A DNA stretch of 64,000 bases from Sambucus nigra. Taxonomy: Eukaryota > Streptophyta > Magnoliopsida > Dipsacales > Adoxaceae. The stretch's first letter is position 1, and each line of letters begins with the position of its first letter. Under the pieces are notes generated by a model, which ran no database searches, was not told where the DNA came from, and was given only the letters and a program-made list of their open reading frames with translations. The position numbers and the translations under genes were made by a program. This document shows, one piece after another, positions 36,500 to 47,401 of the stretch. The stretch lies in NCBI GenBank assembly GCA_949130495.1, contig OX422220.1, positions 122,511,810 through 122,575,809 on the forward strand, given 5' to 3'.

Positions 36500-36869
36500 A
36501 GTAATTTCAGCCCAGACGAGTAGCCCAAGTAAGCCCGGCCTAAAGTCTAGAGGCCTTGTGCTGTAACTGATTTAGTTGTGACCCATTGAATCCCTAAAAT
36601 CTCTTAAAGAGTAACGTCCCACTCCCCCACTCTTCGAAAATAAGTTGTATAAATAAAACCCCTTCGCCCGGGGGCAAAGGGCATGCAGTTGTAAACACTC
36701 CCCTGGAGTATATAGAAATAAAATACAGAGAGCACCACCGTGGACGTAGGCCTTTTTTCCAAACCACGTATATCAAGCGTTGTGTTTGATTGTAGTCATT
36801 TCGAGTTCTTTATTTATTCTGGTGATTGCTTTTGCTTATTATTTTGTGTTGAGTTTAATTGTCACCACA
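36500..36869 (+). promoter_or_regulatory. 5' LTR of element F with TATA box
   Basis: The LTR ends GTCACCACA at 36869. TATAAATA at 36648-36655 is a good core promoter, followed by a GC-rich CCCGGG patch, then AATAAAAT near 36717 as a possible polyadenylation signal. GTGGACGTAGGCC...AAACCACGTA at 36739-36770 matches, inverted, the CTACGTCCAC...TAAAGTGGTTC block of the LTRs of G and D. The start coordinate is approximate. Confidence 0.6.
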
Positions 36870-36890
36870 ATTAGCACCGTCCGTGGGAAC
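36870..36890 (+). promoter_or_regulatory. primer binding site of element F
   Basis: ATTAGCACCGTCCGTGGGAAC, a diverged copy of the ATTTGGCGCCGTCTGTGGGAA site of Tat-lineage elements, starts at the base after the LTR. Confidence 0.75.
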
Positions 36891-36933
36891 GTCTGTTTTC
36901 CTTTAAAAAATCCCTCACCAAAAAGAATTTGGA

Positions 36934-38095
36934 ATGTCTGGCCATAGTAGTAATGCCCCTCAAATAGGGGATATTCAAGAGCAACATGCACCTCGCAGGA
37001 TCAAATCTGAAGTTCGATGTTCAAATCCTAGGGCTCGCCCCGAACGACAAGCTTCGGAGGAAAGCCAAGGACCAGCTAGGTCCACATAGGTCTCCAGGCT
37101 AATCGACGCCTATGAGTCCAGACTCCAAGAGCAAGAGGAGTCCACTTGCAAGCAGGAGGCTGAGAATGCTCATCTCAAGAGAAGACTAGAGAAAATGGAA
37201 AGAGAACTCCACCATAGAACCAGACAACGTTAATATCGTACTCCTAGCCCTCGGGTGAGCAAGTCTCACAACCGAGGAATGATCCCTAGACATGGATCTC
37301 AAATATTTGGGGAACACAGTTCAGATAATGACTTGCCTGAGAAATAGCAACTAACTCGCCATTACCAGAGCCCAGGTCGAGTAAATGATGACATACGGAA
37401 TTTGGTCCAGAGAGAAATGGACCAACACCCTGCGCATCATGGATCCAGATCTACCAAAGAGCTATCCGGGCGAGCTCTCAGGACCGAGATGACGTAACCT
37501 TTCTCAAGGGAGATAGAAGAAGAAGAATCCCCCAAGAAGTTCATGATTCCCAGATTCAAGATCTACGATGGAAAGATTGATCATATAGACCATGTTAGCG
37601 AGTACAGGCAGGCCATGACCCTCTCGAACAATAAGGACGCATTAATGTGCCGAATCTTTCCCTCGAGCTCGCACGATGTGGCCCAGAAGTGGTTCGAGAG
37701 ACTCCTTCATAGATCTATCAAGAGCATCTAGTCCCTGGAAGAGTTCTTCACAACTCACTTCATTACCAGAATCTCCCATCCGAAGAGGACGGATGCCTTG
37801 TTGACAATGAAGAAAATACCTCAAGAGACCCTCAGAGACCATGTGAAAAGATATTGGGAGTTATTCAACGATGTCGAGTACTACTCGGAGCAGGTCATTG
37901 TGGCATCCTTTAAGATTGGCCTAACCAACTTTTACCTCTTTCACCAGTCCCTCACTAAGAAGGAGGCAACCATCGACGACCTAATGGATTGTATTAGAAA
38001 ATACGCCAAAGTTAAGGATGTGACCCGCCTCAATGCAGGCGAGAATGGTCGCGCCAAGTTCGCCGGTAAAAGCAACGACAAAGCTGAGAACTAGA
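36934..38095 (+). pseudogene. element F gag (broken)
   Basis: From an ATG near 36934 the frame gives a charged N-terminal part rich in Glu, Arg and Gln, then the retrotransposon gag core: MIPRFKIYDGKIDHIDHVSEY, FPSSSHDVAQKWFERL, EEFFTTHFITRI, ETLRDHVKRYWELFNDV and a C-terminal Lys/Asn-rich segment. This matches the capsid-like domain of Tat-lineage gag. Internal stops include TAG at 37729-37731 between KSI and SLEEF. 37543-37731 and 37798-38094 are in the same frame. Non-functional as it stands. Confidence 0.8.
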
Positions 38096-38379
38096 AGATA
38101 GGAAGCAAAAATGGGGGCAAGAGTGTCCCCAAGAGAGGGAACAAAAATGATGCTTCAAAAGGATTTCGAGCAATGAACACTATTTTTAAAGAACCAATCT
38201 ACAAGATTCTAGTAAAGATCAAGGATGAGTCATTCGTTAAATGGCCCAGAAATATTGGAAGAGACCCCTCAAAAAGGAACAACGCACTGAGATGTACTTT
38301 CCACAATGTGGGTGGATAAAAAACCGAGCACTACAAGGCCCTCAAGTCCCACCTTAAAGAGTTAGCTCAAACTGGACCT

Positions 38380-39156
38380 TTGAACAAATTTATGGAGAAA
38401 AAGGCAGAGAAGGTCGCAGCTAATAGAGACCCGAGGCCTGACAATGTGCTCGAGGGGGATATCGGCCATGTGTTTGCAGTGATTCATGGGGCATCGGATC
38501 TAAAGCGGATTCAAGGAAACTCAGATCGAATGGAAGTCAAAAATCTTATGGAAGTAATGCAAGCTTTTCAAATCGATCCAGCTAAGACGCAGGCAGGAAA
38601 GCATCGACGATCAAATGATGTCGATTATAGCGAACACATTGTGTTCACGGATGAAGACCTAGTGGGAGTAAGGACCCCACATCATGATGCCTTGATCATT
38701 ACACTCAGGATAGACAACTACGATGTCGATAAGTTGATCATCGACCAGGGTAAATCATCCGATGTAATGTATCTCGACCTATTCAGGATGTTGAAGTTAA
38801 GAAGCCATCGTTCCTCTAGTTGGCTTCGTCGGTAAGCTGACCATCCCTTTGGGAAAGATTGTACTTCCAATAATGGTAGGAAGTGTCTAAAAATGATCGA
38901 GTCTTTGGTGGTCGACATTGACTCACCCTACCAGGCCATCCTTGGCAGAGAGTGGCTACATGCGATGAAGGCCGTCCCCTCTACCTACCACCAGAAACTC
39001 AAATATGTGACTGAGCGAGGAGTGATGGAGATCCATGGAGATCTGGCAATGGTGAGAAGGTGCTTTATAGCATCCATCCACCCAAAGCCAAAGAATAAGG
39101 TCGAGAAGGCTAAGGAGAAGGTTGAAGAACATAAAGGTTTGATACCTTCCAAATAG
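38380..39156 (+). pseudogene. element F protease region (broken)
   Basis: HIVFTDEDLVGVRTPHHDAL (near 38635) leads into IDNYDVDKLIIDQGKSSDVMYLDLF, the position of the VDNGSSANVLF active site of Tat proteases; here the essential Asp-Asn/Thr-Gly triad reads DQG, so activity is doubtful. A frameshift near 38835 separates it from DSPYQAILGREWLHAMKAVPSTYHQKLKY (38917 on), the conserved linker before RT. Stops at 38833-38835 and 39154-39156. Confidence 0.8.
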
Positions 39157-40071
39157 TAGCTAAAATATGGAAGACCTGGAGTAGAGGAGACCATTCTCCT
39201 CCCCTCTGAGAGGGTCATTGAGAACCTGGAGGAAGTCGCAGCCGGTGGCAACAAACAAGATAGGATGTTCTTGATGGGAGACTCTTTTACAGATCGAGAG
39301 AAGAAGGAACTAACAATACTTTTGTAGAATAAATTGGATGTTTTTGCGTGGGAACCCTACGAGCTGCCTAGGATTGATCCTAGTGTGGTTTGTCATCGGT
39401 TTCACGTTGACCCAAATTTCAAGTCGATCGCACAAAAGGCACGGTGAACTGCACCTGAGAAGGCCAAGGCTGTGGAGAAGGAAGTGGAGAAGCTGTCGGA
39501 TGCAGGATCCATACGAAAAGTTCAATTCCCTAAGTGGTTGTCCAACCTAGTAGTGGTCCTAAAAAACAATGGAAAGTGGAGAGTATGTATTGAATTCACT
39601 GACCTGAATAGAGCTTGCCCTAAAGATAGTTTTCCTCTCCCAAAGATTGACCAGTTGGTGGACGCCACAGCAGCTCATGAAAGAGTGAGTTTCCTAAACG
39701 CATACTTCGGGTATCACCAAATCCCTCTACACGAGCCAGATCAGGACAAGACAACATTCATCACCATCGCCGGGTTGTATTATTACAAGGTCATGCCCTT
39801 TGGGCTAAAAAATTCAGGAGCAACCTACCAACGATTGGTCACCAAAATGTTTAAAGACCAAATGGGAAACACCATGGAGGCCTACATCGATGATATGCTC
39901 GTCAAGAGTAGGCATAAAGAAGAACACCTCTCAGACCTATCAAGGACCTTCAAAATCCTCAAGAAATACCGAGTGAAGCATAATGCAAGTAAGTGTTCCT
40001 TCAATGTCCAATCAGTAAAATTTCTCGGGTACTTGGTTAGCAAGAGAGGCATTGAAGCCAACTCGGACTAG
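39157..40071 (+). pseudogene. element F reverse transcriptase (broken)
   Basis: The palm and fingers of a Ty3-type RT read almost entirely in one frame: KWRVCIEFTDLNRACPKDSFPLP, HERVSFLNAYFGYHQIPL, YYYKVMPFGLKNSGATYQRL and the catalytic YIDDMLVKS box with both Asp intact. KNSGATYQR and NRACPKDSFPLP are typical of the Tat lineage rather than chromoviruses. In-frame stops: TAG 39325-39327, TGA 39445-39447 and TAG 40069-40071, each readable as a former CAG or CGA codon. The open part is 39472-40071. Confidence 0.9.
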
Positions 40072-40982
40072 ATTGACGCCATCAATAGGGTACAGCCCCC
40101 CCCCCCCGAGTACGATAAGAGAAGTGCAAAAGCTCATAGGAATGCTCACAGCCCTGAACCAATTCATCTCAAATTCATCCAAAAGGTGCCAGCCTTTCTT
40201 CCAACTTTTGAAGAAAATAAAAAATATAGAGTGAAATGAGGATTGCTCGAAAGTGCTAGAAGGACTCAAGGTTTACCTCAATACACCACCGTTGCTCGTA
40301 ATCCCTCATGAGAATGACTCTCTATACTTGTATCTCGCAGTTTCCAGTCACGCTGTAAGTTCTGCACTGGTGTGAGAAAGAACAAGGATCCAACACCCAG
40401 TCTATTACGCGAGCAAAACCCTCTTGGACGTCGAACAGCGGTACCTACCCCTAGAAAATCTTTCCTTTGCACTAGTGGTAGCCTCGAGGAAATTGAAACA
40501 TTACTTCGAAGCTCACTCCATCACCGTCCTTACATTTCACCCCTTTAAAGTAGTCATGCGAAAAGTAGATCTGTCCGGTAGACTATCAAAGTGATCAGTT
40601 AAGCTTGAGCGATTTGACATCCAATTTCAGCCAAGGAATGCAATCAAGGGATAATTACTCGTCGACTTCATCGCATAATTTATAGGAGAACACCCTTGCC
40701 ACCAACTTCAACCTATTAGTCAAAGGGAAAATCCCTCGGCTCAAGGTGTTTGGAGACTGTTCGTTGATGGAGCATCCAACTCCAAAGGGGCAGGAATGGG
40801 CATTGTGTTGGTTACCACCGAAGATGCAATCCACAAGTAAGGAATCAGGCTTGGATTTTAAGCCTTCAACAACGAAGCAGAGTATGAATCACTGATAGCA
40901 GGCCTACATAAGGCACAGGAACTGGGGACAAAATAACTCCAAATGTTCGGTGACTCACAGCTGGTCTCCAACCAGATATTTT
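40072..40982 (+). pseudogene. element F RNase H (truncated)
   Basis: After a run of 13 C (about 40096-40108), which probably carries an indel, the frame shifts and continues with TIREVQKLIGMLTALNQFIS, then RNase H-like blocks: PVYYASKTLLDVEQRYLPLE, FALVVASRKLKHYFEAHSI and, near 40750, WRLFVDGASNSKGAGMGIVL, with AEYESLIAGL following at about 40880. The last readable block is FGDSQLVSNQI at about 40960, after which similarity ends; integrase is missing. Several TAG/TAA stops. Confidence 0.8.
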
Positions 40983-40998
40983 TTAGTGTATAGAGAAA

Positions 40999-41219
40999 TT
41001 ATTTTAGGGGAGTTACCCTGACTGTCGGAGTATAAGGGTTATCAACCAAATCCCACGGTCTTTCTACCAACGTTTGGCCATCATCTATGAATACATTTTC
41101 TCTTTGTCAGCTATCATCTTTTTCAACACTCCAGTGAGCTCTACCACATCTAATAGTGGTTCACTTCTTGAAGCATGCATTCTACCAGATGGTTGTTGTG
41201 GTTGTAGGTCTAATGACAT
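40999..41219 (-). pseudogene. N-terminal ORF fragment of element H (gag position)
   Basis: The minus-strand ATG at 41219 opens MSLDLQPQQPSGRMHASRSE, continuing through LTGVLKKMIADKE to a TAG at 41085-41087; shifting by one base near 41095 continues ENVFIDDGQTLVERPWDLVD to a stop at 40999-41001. Its position just after PBS and leader suggests a gag N-terminus, but I do not recognise the sequence as a named gag domain. One frameshift; the rest is lost. Confidence 0.5.
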
Positions 41220-41613
41220 TTTATGATTAATGAGTCGGTGTTCTAAATAAGGTATTCAACCTAGAAAATATTGAGTAAGAGAGTAAATTATAAACATAAA
41301 ATTTATAGATATAGGCTAATATTTTTACTCAAAATTTCTAGATATATTAAAGAAATAGAATTAGGGATGAACTAGTTATGATTTTAGTATGAAAATATAA
41401 GAAGTATGATGGTGAATAGGGATTATCAGGCAGAATTTTCACTGAACCTATGATCAAGTTCATGCAATACCCAGATAATGAGTTAAGGATAAGAGAGAGG
41501 GGCAAACCCAACCCAAACCCTCAAACTATAGATCCAGATCTGAGTCAACTCATTTTTGTGCCTATAACCATATTGTGAGCGAGTTCACCCATGAAAAATA
41601 ATTGAGTAGTTTT

Positions 41614-41634
41614 TTACCAAAGACGGCGTCAATC
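41614..41634 (-). promoter_or_regulatory. primer binding site of element H (Tat type)
   Basis: On the minus strand GATTGACGCCGTCTTTGGTAA follows GTGTAACATCA. It differs from the site of element D at only a few positions. Confidence 0.65.
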
Positions 41635-42289
41635 TGATGTTACACTAAAATGTAGCATCGAGATAATAAAAATGAACTCAATGAGTAGTGAAGACAAACA
41701 TGATATATGTATGATAATGAATGGAGTAAATTAAGTAAAAAAGATATCAGCACACATAATTTAGAGTGGTCAACCAATTATCCTACTTTCATGTTGATGC
41801 AACTCATTTCTCAATATGTGAATAATATTTTACAAGTTAGAGATGTACTTTATCACACTAGAGAGTAATTTAATAGAATAACGATGTGTTTTTACAATAG
41901 AATGACTTGGGGTGTAATGTGCACCCCAAGTCATATGGAGAATATTGATTGATGTAGTTTTGAGGTAATCCTCTTGATTGTTGACACCTATCCTTCTAGA
42001 ACCACTTTGGAACGTGTGAACATTCCTTGCACTTGCAATACTAACATGTGTACCTGCTTGTGCAAACATGATATGAATAAAATTCCCTTTTTGGAAAAAT
42101 TTACGCATTCCTAGCTTTCTGTCTCATTTTTTCGGACATTTTGAAGGTATGGGGTTGAGTGTATAATGTATGATTTTGAGGGTATGAGGTTGATCCTTTA
42201 GAGTTGAGGGTCTTAAAATCTCTATAATGTAGAGAAGCTCACTTCTTGAATCATCAAACATGTTTGAGAACATTCACTTCCTACTTTAA

Positions 42290-42487
42290 ATGGGGTTTAA
42301 TTGCTATCATCAAGGCATTAGTGAGATGGTTTTGTTAAATGCATCATGTTTACCTCATTGTCTAGGGTATCACTCATCTCTTGTAGAACTTGTCAAAAAT
42401 TGTCTCACCTACTTAAAAAAATACCATCGAGAGAAAATAACTTATCTCTCCAAACTCCCTAAACATTTAACTGATCAGGTAAGGTGA
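42290..42487 (+). CDS. unidentified open frame, possible gene fragment
   Basis: A 65-codon frame from an ATG. It has a protein-like composition (Cys, His, aliphatic and Lys-rich stretches, e.g. ASCLPHCLGYHSSLVELVKNCL and YLKKYHREKITYLSKLPKHL) that differs from the low-complexity frames around it. I cannot name a family. The surroundings suggest it lies in the presumed LTR of element H; it may be a captured host fragment or chance. Confidence 0.25.
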   Translation: MGFNCYHQGISEMVLLNASCLPHCLGYHSSLVELVKNCLTYLKKYHREKITYLSKLPKHLTDQVR

Positions 42488-42877
42488 AGATTTACTCCAT
42501 ATGAGAAGATTAACAAGGTCACGCGAAAATAAGAACGATTAAGATCTTTAGAAAGTTAGAGCGGTCATAATGATGAATAATTTTTCTTATATTATCTAGG
42601 TATTGACATTTGCATGATTTACCCAAATCATATAGAGTAGAACCCAACTAACATAATCCATCTTGCTTAAAAGCCTCCACATAAGTGGTGGAGCATCACC
42701 ATTGCTCCAACCCCAATGGGTGGAAAATATTCCATTTATCAACATGTGTCTAAATCATCTAGTGAATCCCCCTTTTTCCCAAAAATGATGTAACCATTTT
42801 TATTTTGGAGATGTTCTTGATATTGTATGCACAAAAAAATATACTACTGAAATGAAAATTGATTTTGAGTATCTAAG

Positions 42878-43470
42878 TGTTAATGTAAAAAAATTAGATT
42901 ATCTCTAATTATTTAATCACAGATAAAATAAATAAGACAAAAGAATTTTTAAAGTGGTTCAGCCTTAAAAGAATGGCCTACGTCCACTGTTTTTGTTATT
43001 GCTGAGTGTTTAAGGAATTCTCGATAACAGGTTTTTACCAAGAAATTCCAAGTCCCCTTACAATGAGGATGATACAATGTATTTATAGCCTGAGGCTGTA
43101 CATGTGAAAGGATCATACATAGTTGTCCAATAAGCGTATACATCTGTATGATAATAATCACCATTTAATGCGCATTTAATCCTCTTAATTGTCTGATAAT
43201 AAATGCTCTGATTGAGGTGCAGCTCGGACCGCCTAAGCTGCTCGGACCGCCTAAGCTGCTCGGACCGCCTAAGTATCTCGGTATCCATGAATTGATCGGT
43301 GCAGTAAAATTCCTCGGAGAGCACCTACTGCTCGGAGTATCTGAATTGGTTGGGAAAATTGAGTTCCTCGAAGTCAAGGTGTTGTTCATAAGTGTTTGTT
43401 ATTGCCACGCAGATTGCCACGTGTCTCCACTTAATTGAGCCATGTAAGCAGATTAAATTTGGTCTCAACA
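42878..43470 (-). repeat. 3' LTR of element G (593 bp)
   Basis: On the plus strand TGTTAATG...GGTCTCAACA. It shares with the LTR of D the start (TGTTGATG), the ACAGATAAAAT block and TTTTTAAAGTGGTTCAGCC...CCTACGTCCACTG (42946-42988). CTAAG at 42873-42877 would be the left TSD. Confidence 0.8.
43222..43276 (+). repeat. 18-bp tandem repeat, three units, in LTR G
   Basis: CTGCTCGGACCGCCTAAG occurs three times in succession, followed by diverged CTCGG-centred copies (CTCGGTATCC, CTCGGAGAGC, CTCGGAGTAT) up to about 43345. Confidence 0.9.
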
Positions 43471-43484
43471 GAATCCCCCAATGT
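43471..43484 (-). promoter_or_regulatory. polypurine tract of element G
   Basis: On the minus strand CATTGGGGGATTC precedes TGTTGAGACC, the start of the 3' LTR. Confidence 0.75.
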
Positions 43485-43719
43485 TTCACAATTCAAGAAT
43501 GAGGAGTGTGGAACATTCTTCTCAAAATATGGCGGGATTAAATGGTCATCATGAATTTTAGGAGTGTTTTCTTCACATTTTTTTTTCTTTTCAAATTCAT
43601 AGAATCAGGCTTTTCGAATTTTTTTAACTGCTTCGATCTCCGCGCCCTTTTTGTCCTTTTAGCCGCGGGTAGCGTAAACGTCTCCCTTTGTAATCATTAT
43701 TTTTACCTCTTCCCAAGGT

Positions 43720-43740
43720 AAGGTATTTAAGCGTTGCAGA
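43720..43740 (+). promoter_or_regulatory. possible TATA region of aORF1
   Basis: GGTATTTAAGCG, about 170 bp upstream of the probable start, is the best TATA-like element on the plus strand between the LTR and aORF1. It is followed by pyrimidine-rich leader sequence. Weak evidence. Confidence 0.35.
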
Positions 43741-43894
43741 AAATCATATCGTCTTTTACTTTTTCAAATCTGTATCGTTGAGTTTTCCATTTTCTTTCTC
43801 TCTTGTGCGTTCATCCTTTTCATCGTTCGTTGTCAACTGATCCATCCTTTTTCTGTAAGATCTTCTTCCTTCTCTTTTATTTCCTTTATTCACC

Positions 43895-44399
43895 ATAGTT
43901 TACCTTGTTGAGTCTCTTGATAAGTTTCGTTCTGATTTCTCTATTCCTTCATGGGTTGTTTTGGAGGAAATTTCTGAACCTTCAGATTATTTTCGTTTGG
44001 CTGAGGGACATTGGTTCCCCAGTCTCTTCGTAGCTGAATGTGGATTTTCTTTTCTCCCAAACCCTTTGTGTCTGGAATTCTGTCAATATTTTGACGTGGT
44101 TCCTGCAAAAATAGCCCCCAATACATGGAGAATAGTTAACGGAGTTTATAGATTAAATCAGATTCATGAAACTCGTATAGGAATTCCAAAAATTATGTTT
44201 TACTATAGATGGGCTGTCAGCGACAGTACTTTTTACTTGAAAACTAGGTTTTTAAATAGAGCTTTAGTGGTCAATCTCCTAGATGCCAATAGGGATTATT
44301 TCGAGTATGGTGTTGTTATGAAAAATTGGCAACATGCTCCACTAACTGGAAATGATGTGTATCAGGGTCCCAGATGCCCTCCCTATGGCAATGGGATAG
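43895..44399 (+). pseudogene. aORF1 exon 1: plant gypsy-type transposon-associated protein
   Basis: The frame is open from upstream of 43895. No ATG is in place, but ATA at 43895-43897 begins the run IVYLVESLDKFRSDFS and may be a mutated start. The core (43990-44240) FRLAEGHWFPSLFVAECGFS, FCQYFDVVPAKIAPNTWRIV and GIPKIMFYYRW matches the plant putative gypsy-type transposon domain found in antisense ORFs of Tat elements. The exon ends with one base of a split codon at 44399; donor GT at 44400. Element J sits 8 bp into the intron. Function of such proteins is unknown. Confidence 0.75.
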
Positions 44400-44407
44400 G
44401 TTGTTTT

Positions 44408-47401
44408 TGTGACACCCCGACTAATTAAATACCGGGTAGCTACTCCTTTATTAAATTAATTCAAAATGCCAAGTTGGCTCAGTTAATAGCATCACTGACG
44501 AAAACATTTTATTATTACTAACCACCTAGTATTTAAAAAGTAAATGCCAAATTTTAATTTAAGTCTGATAACATGCAACAAGTGTAATGAAGAAATAAAT
44601 AACACCATTCACCATACTGAAGTAAAACGAATAACCATCACAATAGAGTAAATAAAGTCTGGAGGAAAAACTCCTCACTATAATCCCATAACAGAAATGA
44701 ATAACCGAATACTAAAATAATACATGCTAAAGTCTGAAAACTAAAATGTAAAAGATGTCTCTGAATGGAAATGGGCAACATGCCCTACAACTGATAGATA
44801 ATGACTCTGGAATCCAAAAGATAGAAGCGTCTACAAGCAAATCCCTGTATCTTCCACAACCAGCTACAACTCGTCACCTGAATGAGAATCCTATGCTTGG
44901 TGTCCCTGTGGATGGGCACCTAAAATGGTTTTACAAGAAAAAGATTTGAAAAGAAAACGGGTCAGAGCCCGAATGTGGAGTTATATTTTAAAAACCTGCA
45001 AGTGCTTTAAAAACATTTTAAAACATTAAATGCAAAGTACATGTTAGGACGTACACTCACATGATATTCTCACCTCTCGTCTAACTGTGCACTCCTAACG
45101 TAAGTACCCATCTACAACGATATAAACCACTAGCTAAGTGACATCATAACTAGCTAGACTGTAATAGTTCCTACCCTTATTACCCGGTTCTATTAACATA
45201 TAACGCTCGTAATTAGGTAGGGATTTAATGGAAACTCAGATGCTCAATATGCAATATATTTCTCTATCAGCTAACTCATTATGTAACTCGAAACAATATC
45301 ATAATTATTTATACAACATTATCATGAATGTTCTTATTAATTTAGTGTATATTATTCACATCATAAATATACAATACGAGCACCCCGAGAACTAAGCTGC
45401 GGTGCACACATACTCTGCTATCCATCCCGGTACATCACGTACATAAGGATCACATATTCCGAATCTCTCAGGAATAGTTCAGATAACACAAATCACAAAT
45501 AGTGTAGGCGAACACAGTCACATCACATGGGTCACGTACATACCTACGCTCCCACGATCAGCGGACTTATTAACATCCCAATAAGTCTTTCTCTGACCTA
45601 TGTTCATCGAGGTACCAGTCTATATCCCCCCCGTAGGCACACAAGGATTAGAGGGTCCTAAGCAAACGCAACCTCCCGTGATAGCAAGTATGGTAGGTAT
45701 GTCATACACACAATTCATATACCAATACTAAGTAAACACACGTCTTAGTAATACCGTATTTTAATCGTAGTACATATCGCATTCTCGTACTAACTATAAT
45801 TATCACATTTTATACTACTCCGGTTTATAATCATACGCGCCATAATTTTCTCACGTCGTAATAGACACTCACGTCTCAACCCCAAACGGTTCATTCTGAT
45901 TTAACTCACTTGTATATAATTTCCTTCTCATAAATACCCAAATGTCCCAAACCTATCACTACATCATCATTGGAAGGTTAACTATATCCTCGCACAAGTT
46001 TACGGGACTCCAAAATTCAAAACAGTTCAAAATAGCCCAAACTGTCAGCTCGTTAGAAGTCTCGTTCGAACGAGTGTTCGAACGAGTTTGGGCTGTCAGA
46101 TCGTTAGAAGTCTCGTTCGAACGAGACTGTTCGAACGAGATTCCAGTTCGTTCGAACGAACTGCACCTTCTAACGATATCTCGTTCGAACGAGATATCGA
46201 ACGAAACTACCCTTCGTTAGAAGAGACTGGTCAAATCGTTAGAAGCTCGTTCGAACGAGCTCGTTCGAACGACCTGGGGACTGCTTCTAACGACTGGCCA
46301 GTTTCGGCCCAGATTTTTCCAAATACGTTTTTCACCATTTTTACTCCTCAAATCACCTCTAAAATTTATCCCAAAGATTGTTTTAAAGTCTCTAAACAAT
46401 CCTAAACATAATATAACCACATCCTATCACGTTTTTTATGGATTAATTCACCCTAATCATCAATCAATTTACAAATACTTAAACTTTTCCCCAATTCATT
46501 CATGAACATGAACCCTAGAATTTGGAACCCTCAATTCATCAAATTTAATCCGTTTTTCTTTCACCCAATCATGTATTAACATCAGATTAATCGTCTCCAA
46601 ACTATTCTACATGCAATTTATCCTCAATATTCAGAACCTAAGTCCAATTAATCATGGGTTTTCATTCATCTTCCAATAACAATTATAAATCTTCAATTTT
46701 CTAACATGGAAAGAACATTTGCTGAAATTAAACATAATTAAACCACTTGCCTTGTTTGTTTCCGGATTTGGTGTTGATTTGGTGAAGAATCTCTGCAGAA
46801 TTTTCTCTCTTTCTCTCCTTCTCCAAGCTCCTTCTCCAATGGTGGCTTAAGGTGGCTAGGGTTTGTTTTGGGGAAAGTTGTAAACCTAAAGATAACCTCC
46901 GTAGCTTAATGGTTTAATATGGGATGGTTAGTGGGCTTTGTGGGTTTAATCCACATCAGATTTACATCTCAAATTTTCGTCACTTTTAATTCCTAAAAAA
47001 GTAAAATTACCAAAATACCCTTTTTGATGCCGGTATGGCCTAAAAATACCCCGGGACCCAAACTATACCCCCGGCTAGTGTTTTCTGACTATATCGACCC
47101 TTCCGGATGCGTTGGCGCACTCAAAAGCACCATACGGATTATAGATTTTAAATTCACTTTTATTATCAAAATATTACATCGTGACGCGGCGGTCCCACGC
47201 GTCTCAACAAAATTTCTAAAATGCCGTATATAAATCTCACGACAAATTTCATAATACCAAATACATATATCAAAACATGTATGCACGTAATCAAATACCA
47301 ACTCGCATCTCGTTAGTACTTTAACCCGGATTAATTTCCAATAGTACGCATTTAATTAATTAATCCCAAAATAAATATAGTCAAAAGTACGGGGTATTAC
47401 A
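44408..47401 (-). repeat. 3' LTR of element J (2994 bp)
   Basis: TGTGACACCCCG...GGGGTATTACA on the plus strand. It contains the palindrome cluster 46061-46272. It ends next to the PPT. Confidence 0.95.
46061..46272. repeat. TCGTTCGAACGA palindrome cluster in the 3' LTR of J
   Basis: The perfect 12-bp palindrome TCGTTCGAACGA recurs, interleaved with half-sites GTTCGAACGAG and with TCGTTAGAAG / CTTCTAACGA blocks in both orientations. It lies 1129-1340 bp from the LTR start. This copy has one extra palindrome (14 bp, CTCGTTCGAACGAG-type) compared with the other LTR. Confidence 0.95.

Larger units (their letters stand above)
36500..40982 (+). mobile_element. element F: truncated Tat-like Gypsy retrotransposon
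   Basis: It has one LTR (about 36500-36869), a Tat-type PBS, then gag, protease, RT and the first half of RNase H in order on the plus strand. It stops abruptly near 40982, with no integrase, PPT or second LTR. The coding region stays largely in one frame from 37543 to 40071 but contains several TAG/TGA stops and a C-run indel. The 5' limit of the LTR is uncertain because there is no partner copy. Confidence 0.8.
40985..42877 (-). mobile_element. element H: 5' fragment of a minus-strand Tat-like element
   Basis: From high to low coordinates: a possible LTR (from 41635 upward; far end not found before 42878), a Tat-type PBS (41614-41634), a leader of about 395 nt, and the start of an ORF at 41219 running down to 40999, where it meets the truncated end of element F. 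The two elements therefore abut tail to tail. The LTR limit is unresolved. Confidence 0.5.

Noticed and set aside
43856..43898. Intron in the leader of aORF1 (GTAAGATC to CATAG)
   Set aside because: At 43 nt it is shorter than functional plant introns, and the frame is open without it.
45942..46405. Plus-strand ORFs of 92 and 105 codons in LTR J (also 53793-54071)
   Set aside because: They read through the TCGTTCGAACGA cluster (repeated SFER/SNE) and are not continued or conserved as proteins.
47024..47301. ORFs of 69-70 codons near the LTR J end (also 54861-55070)
   Set aside because: Non-coding LTR sequence, present only because both LTRs are alike.
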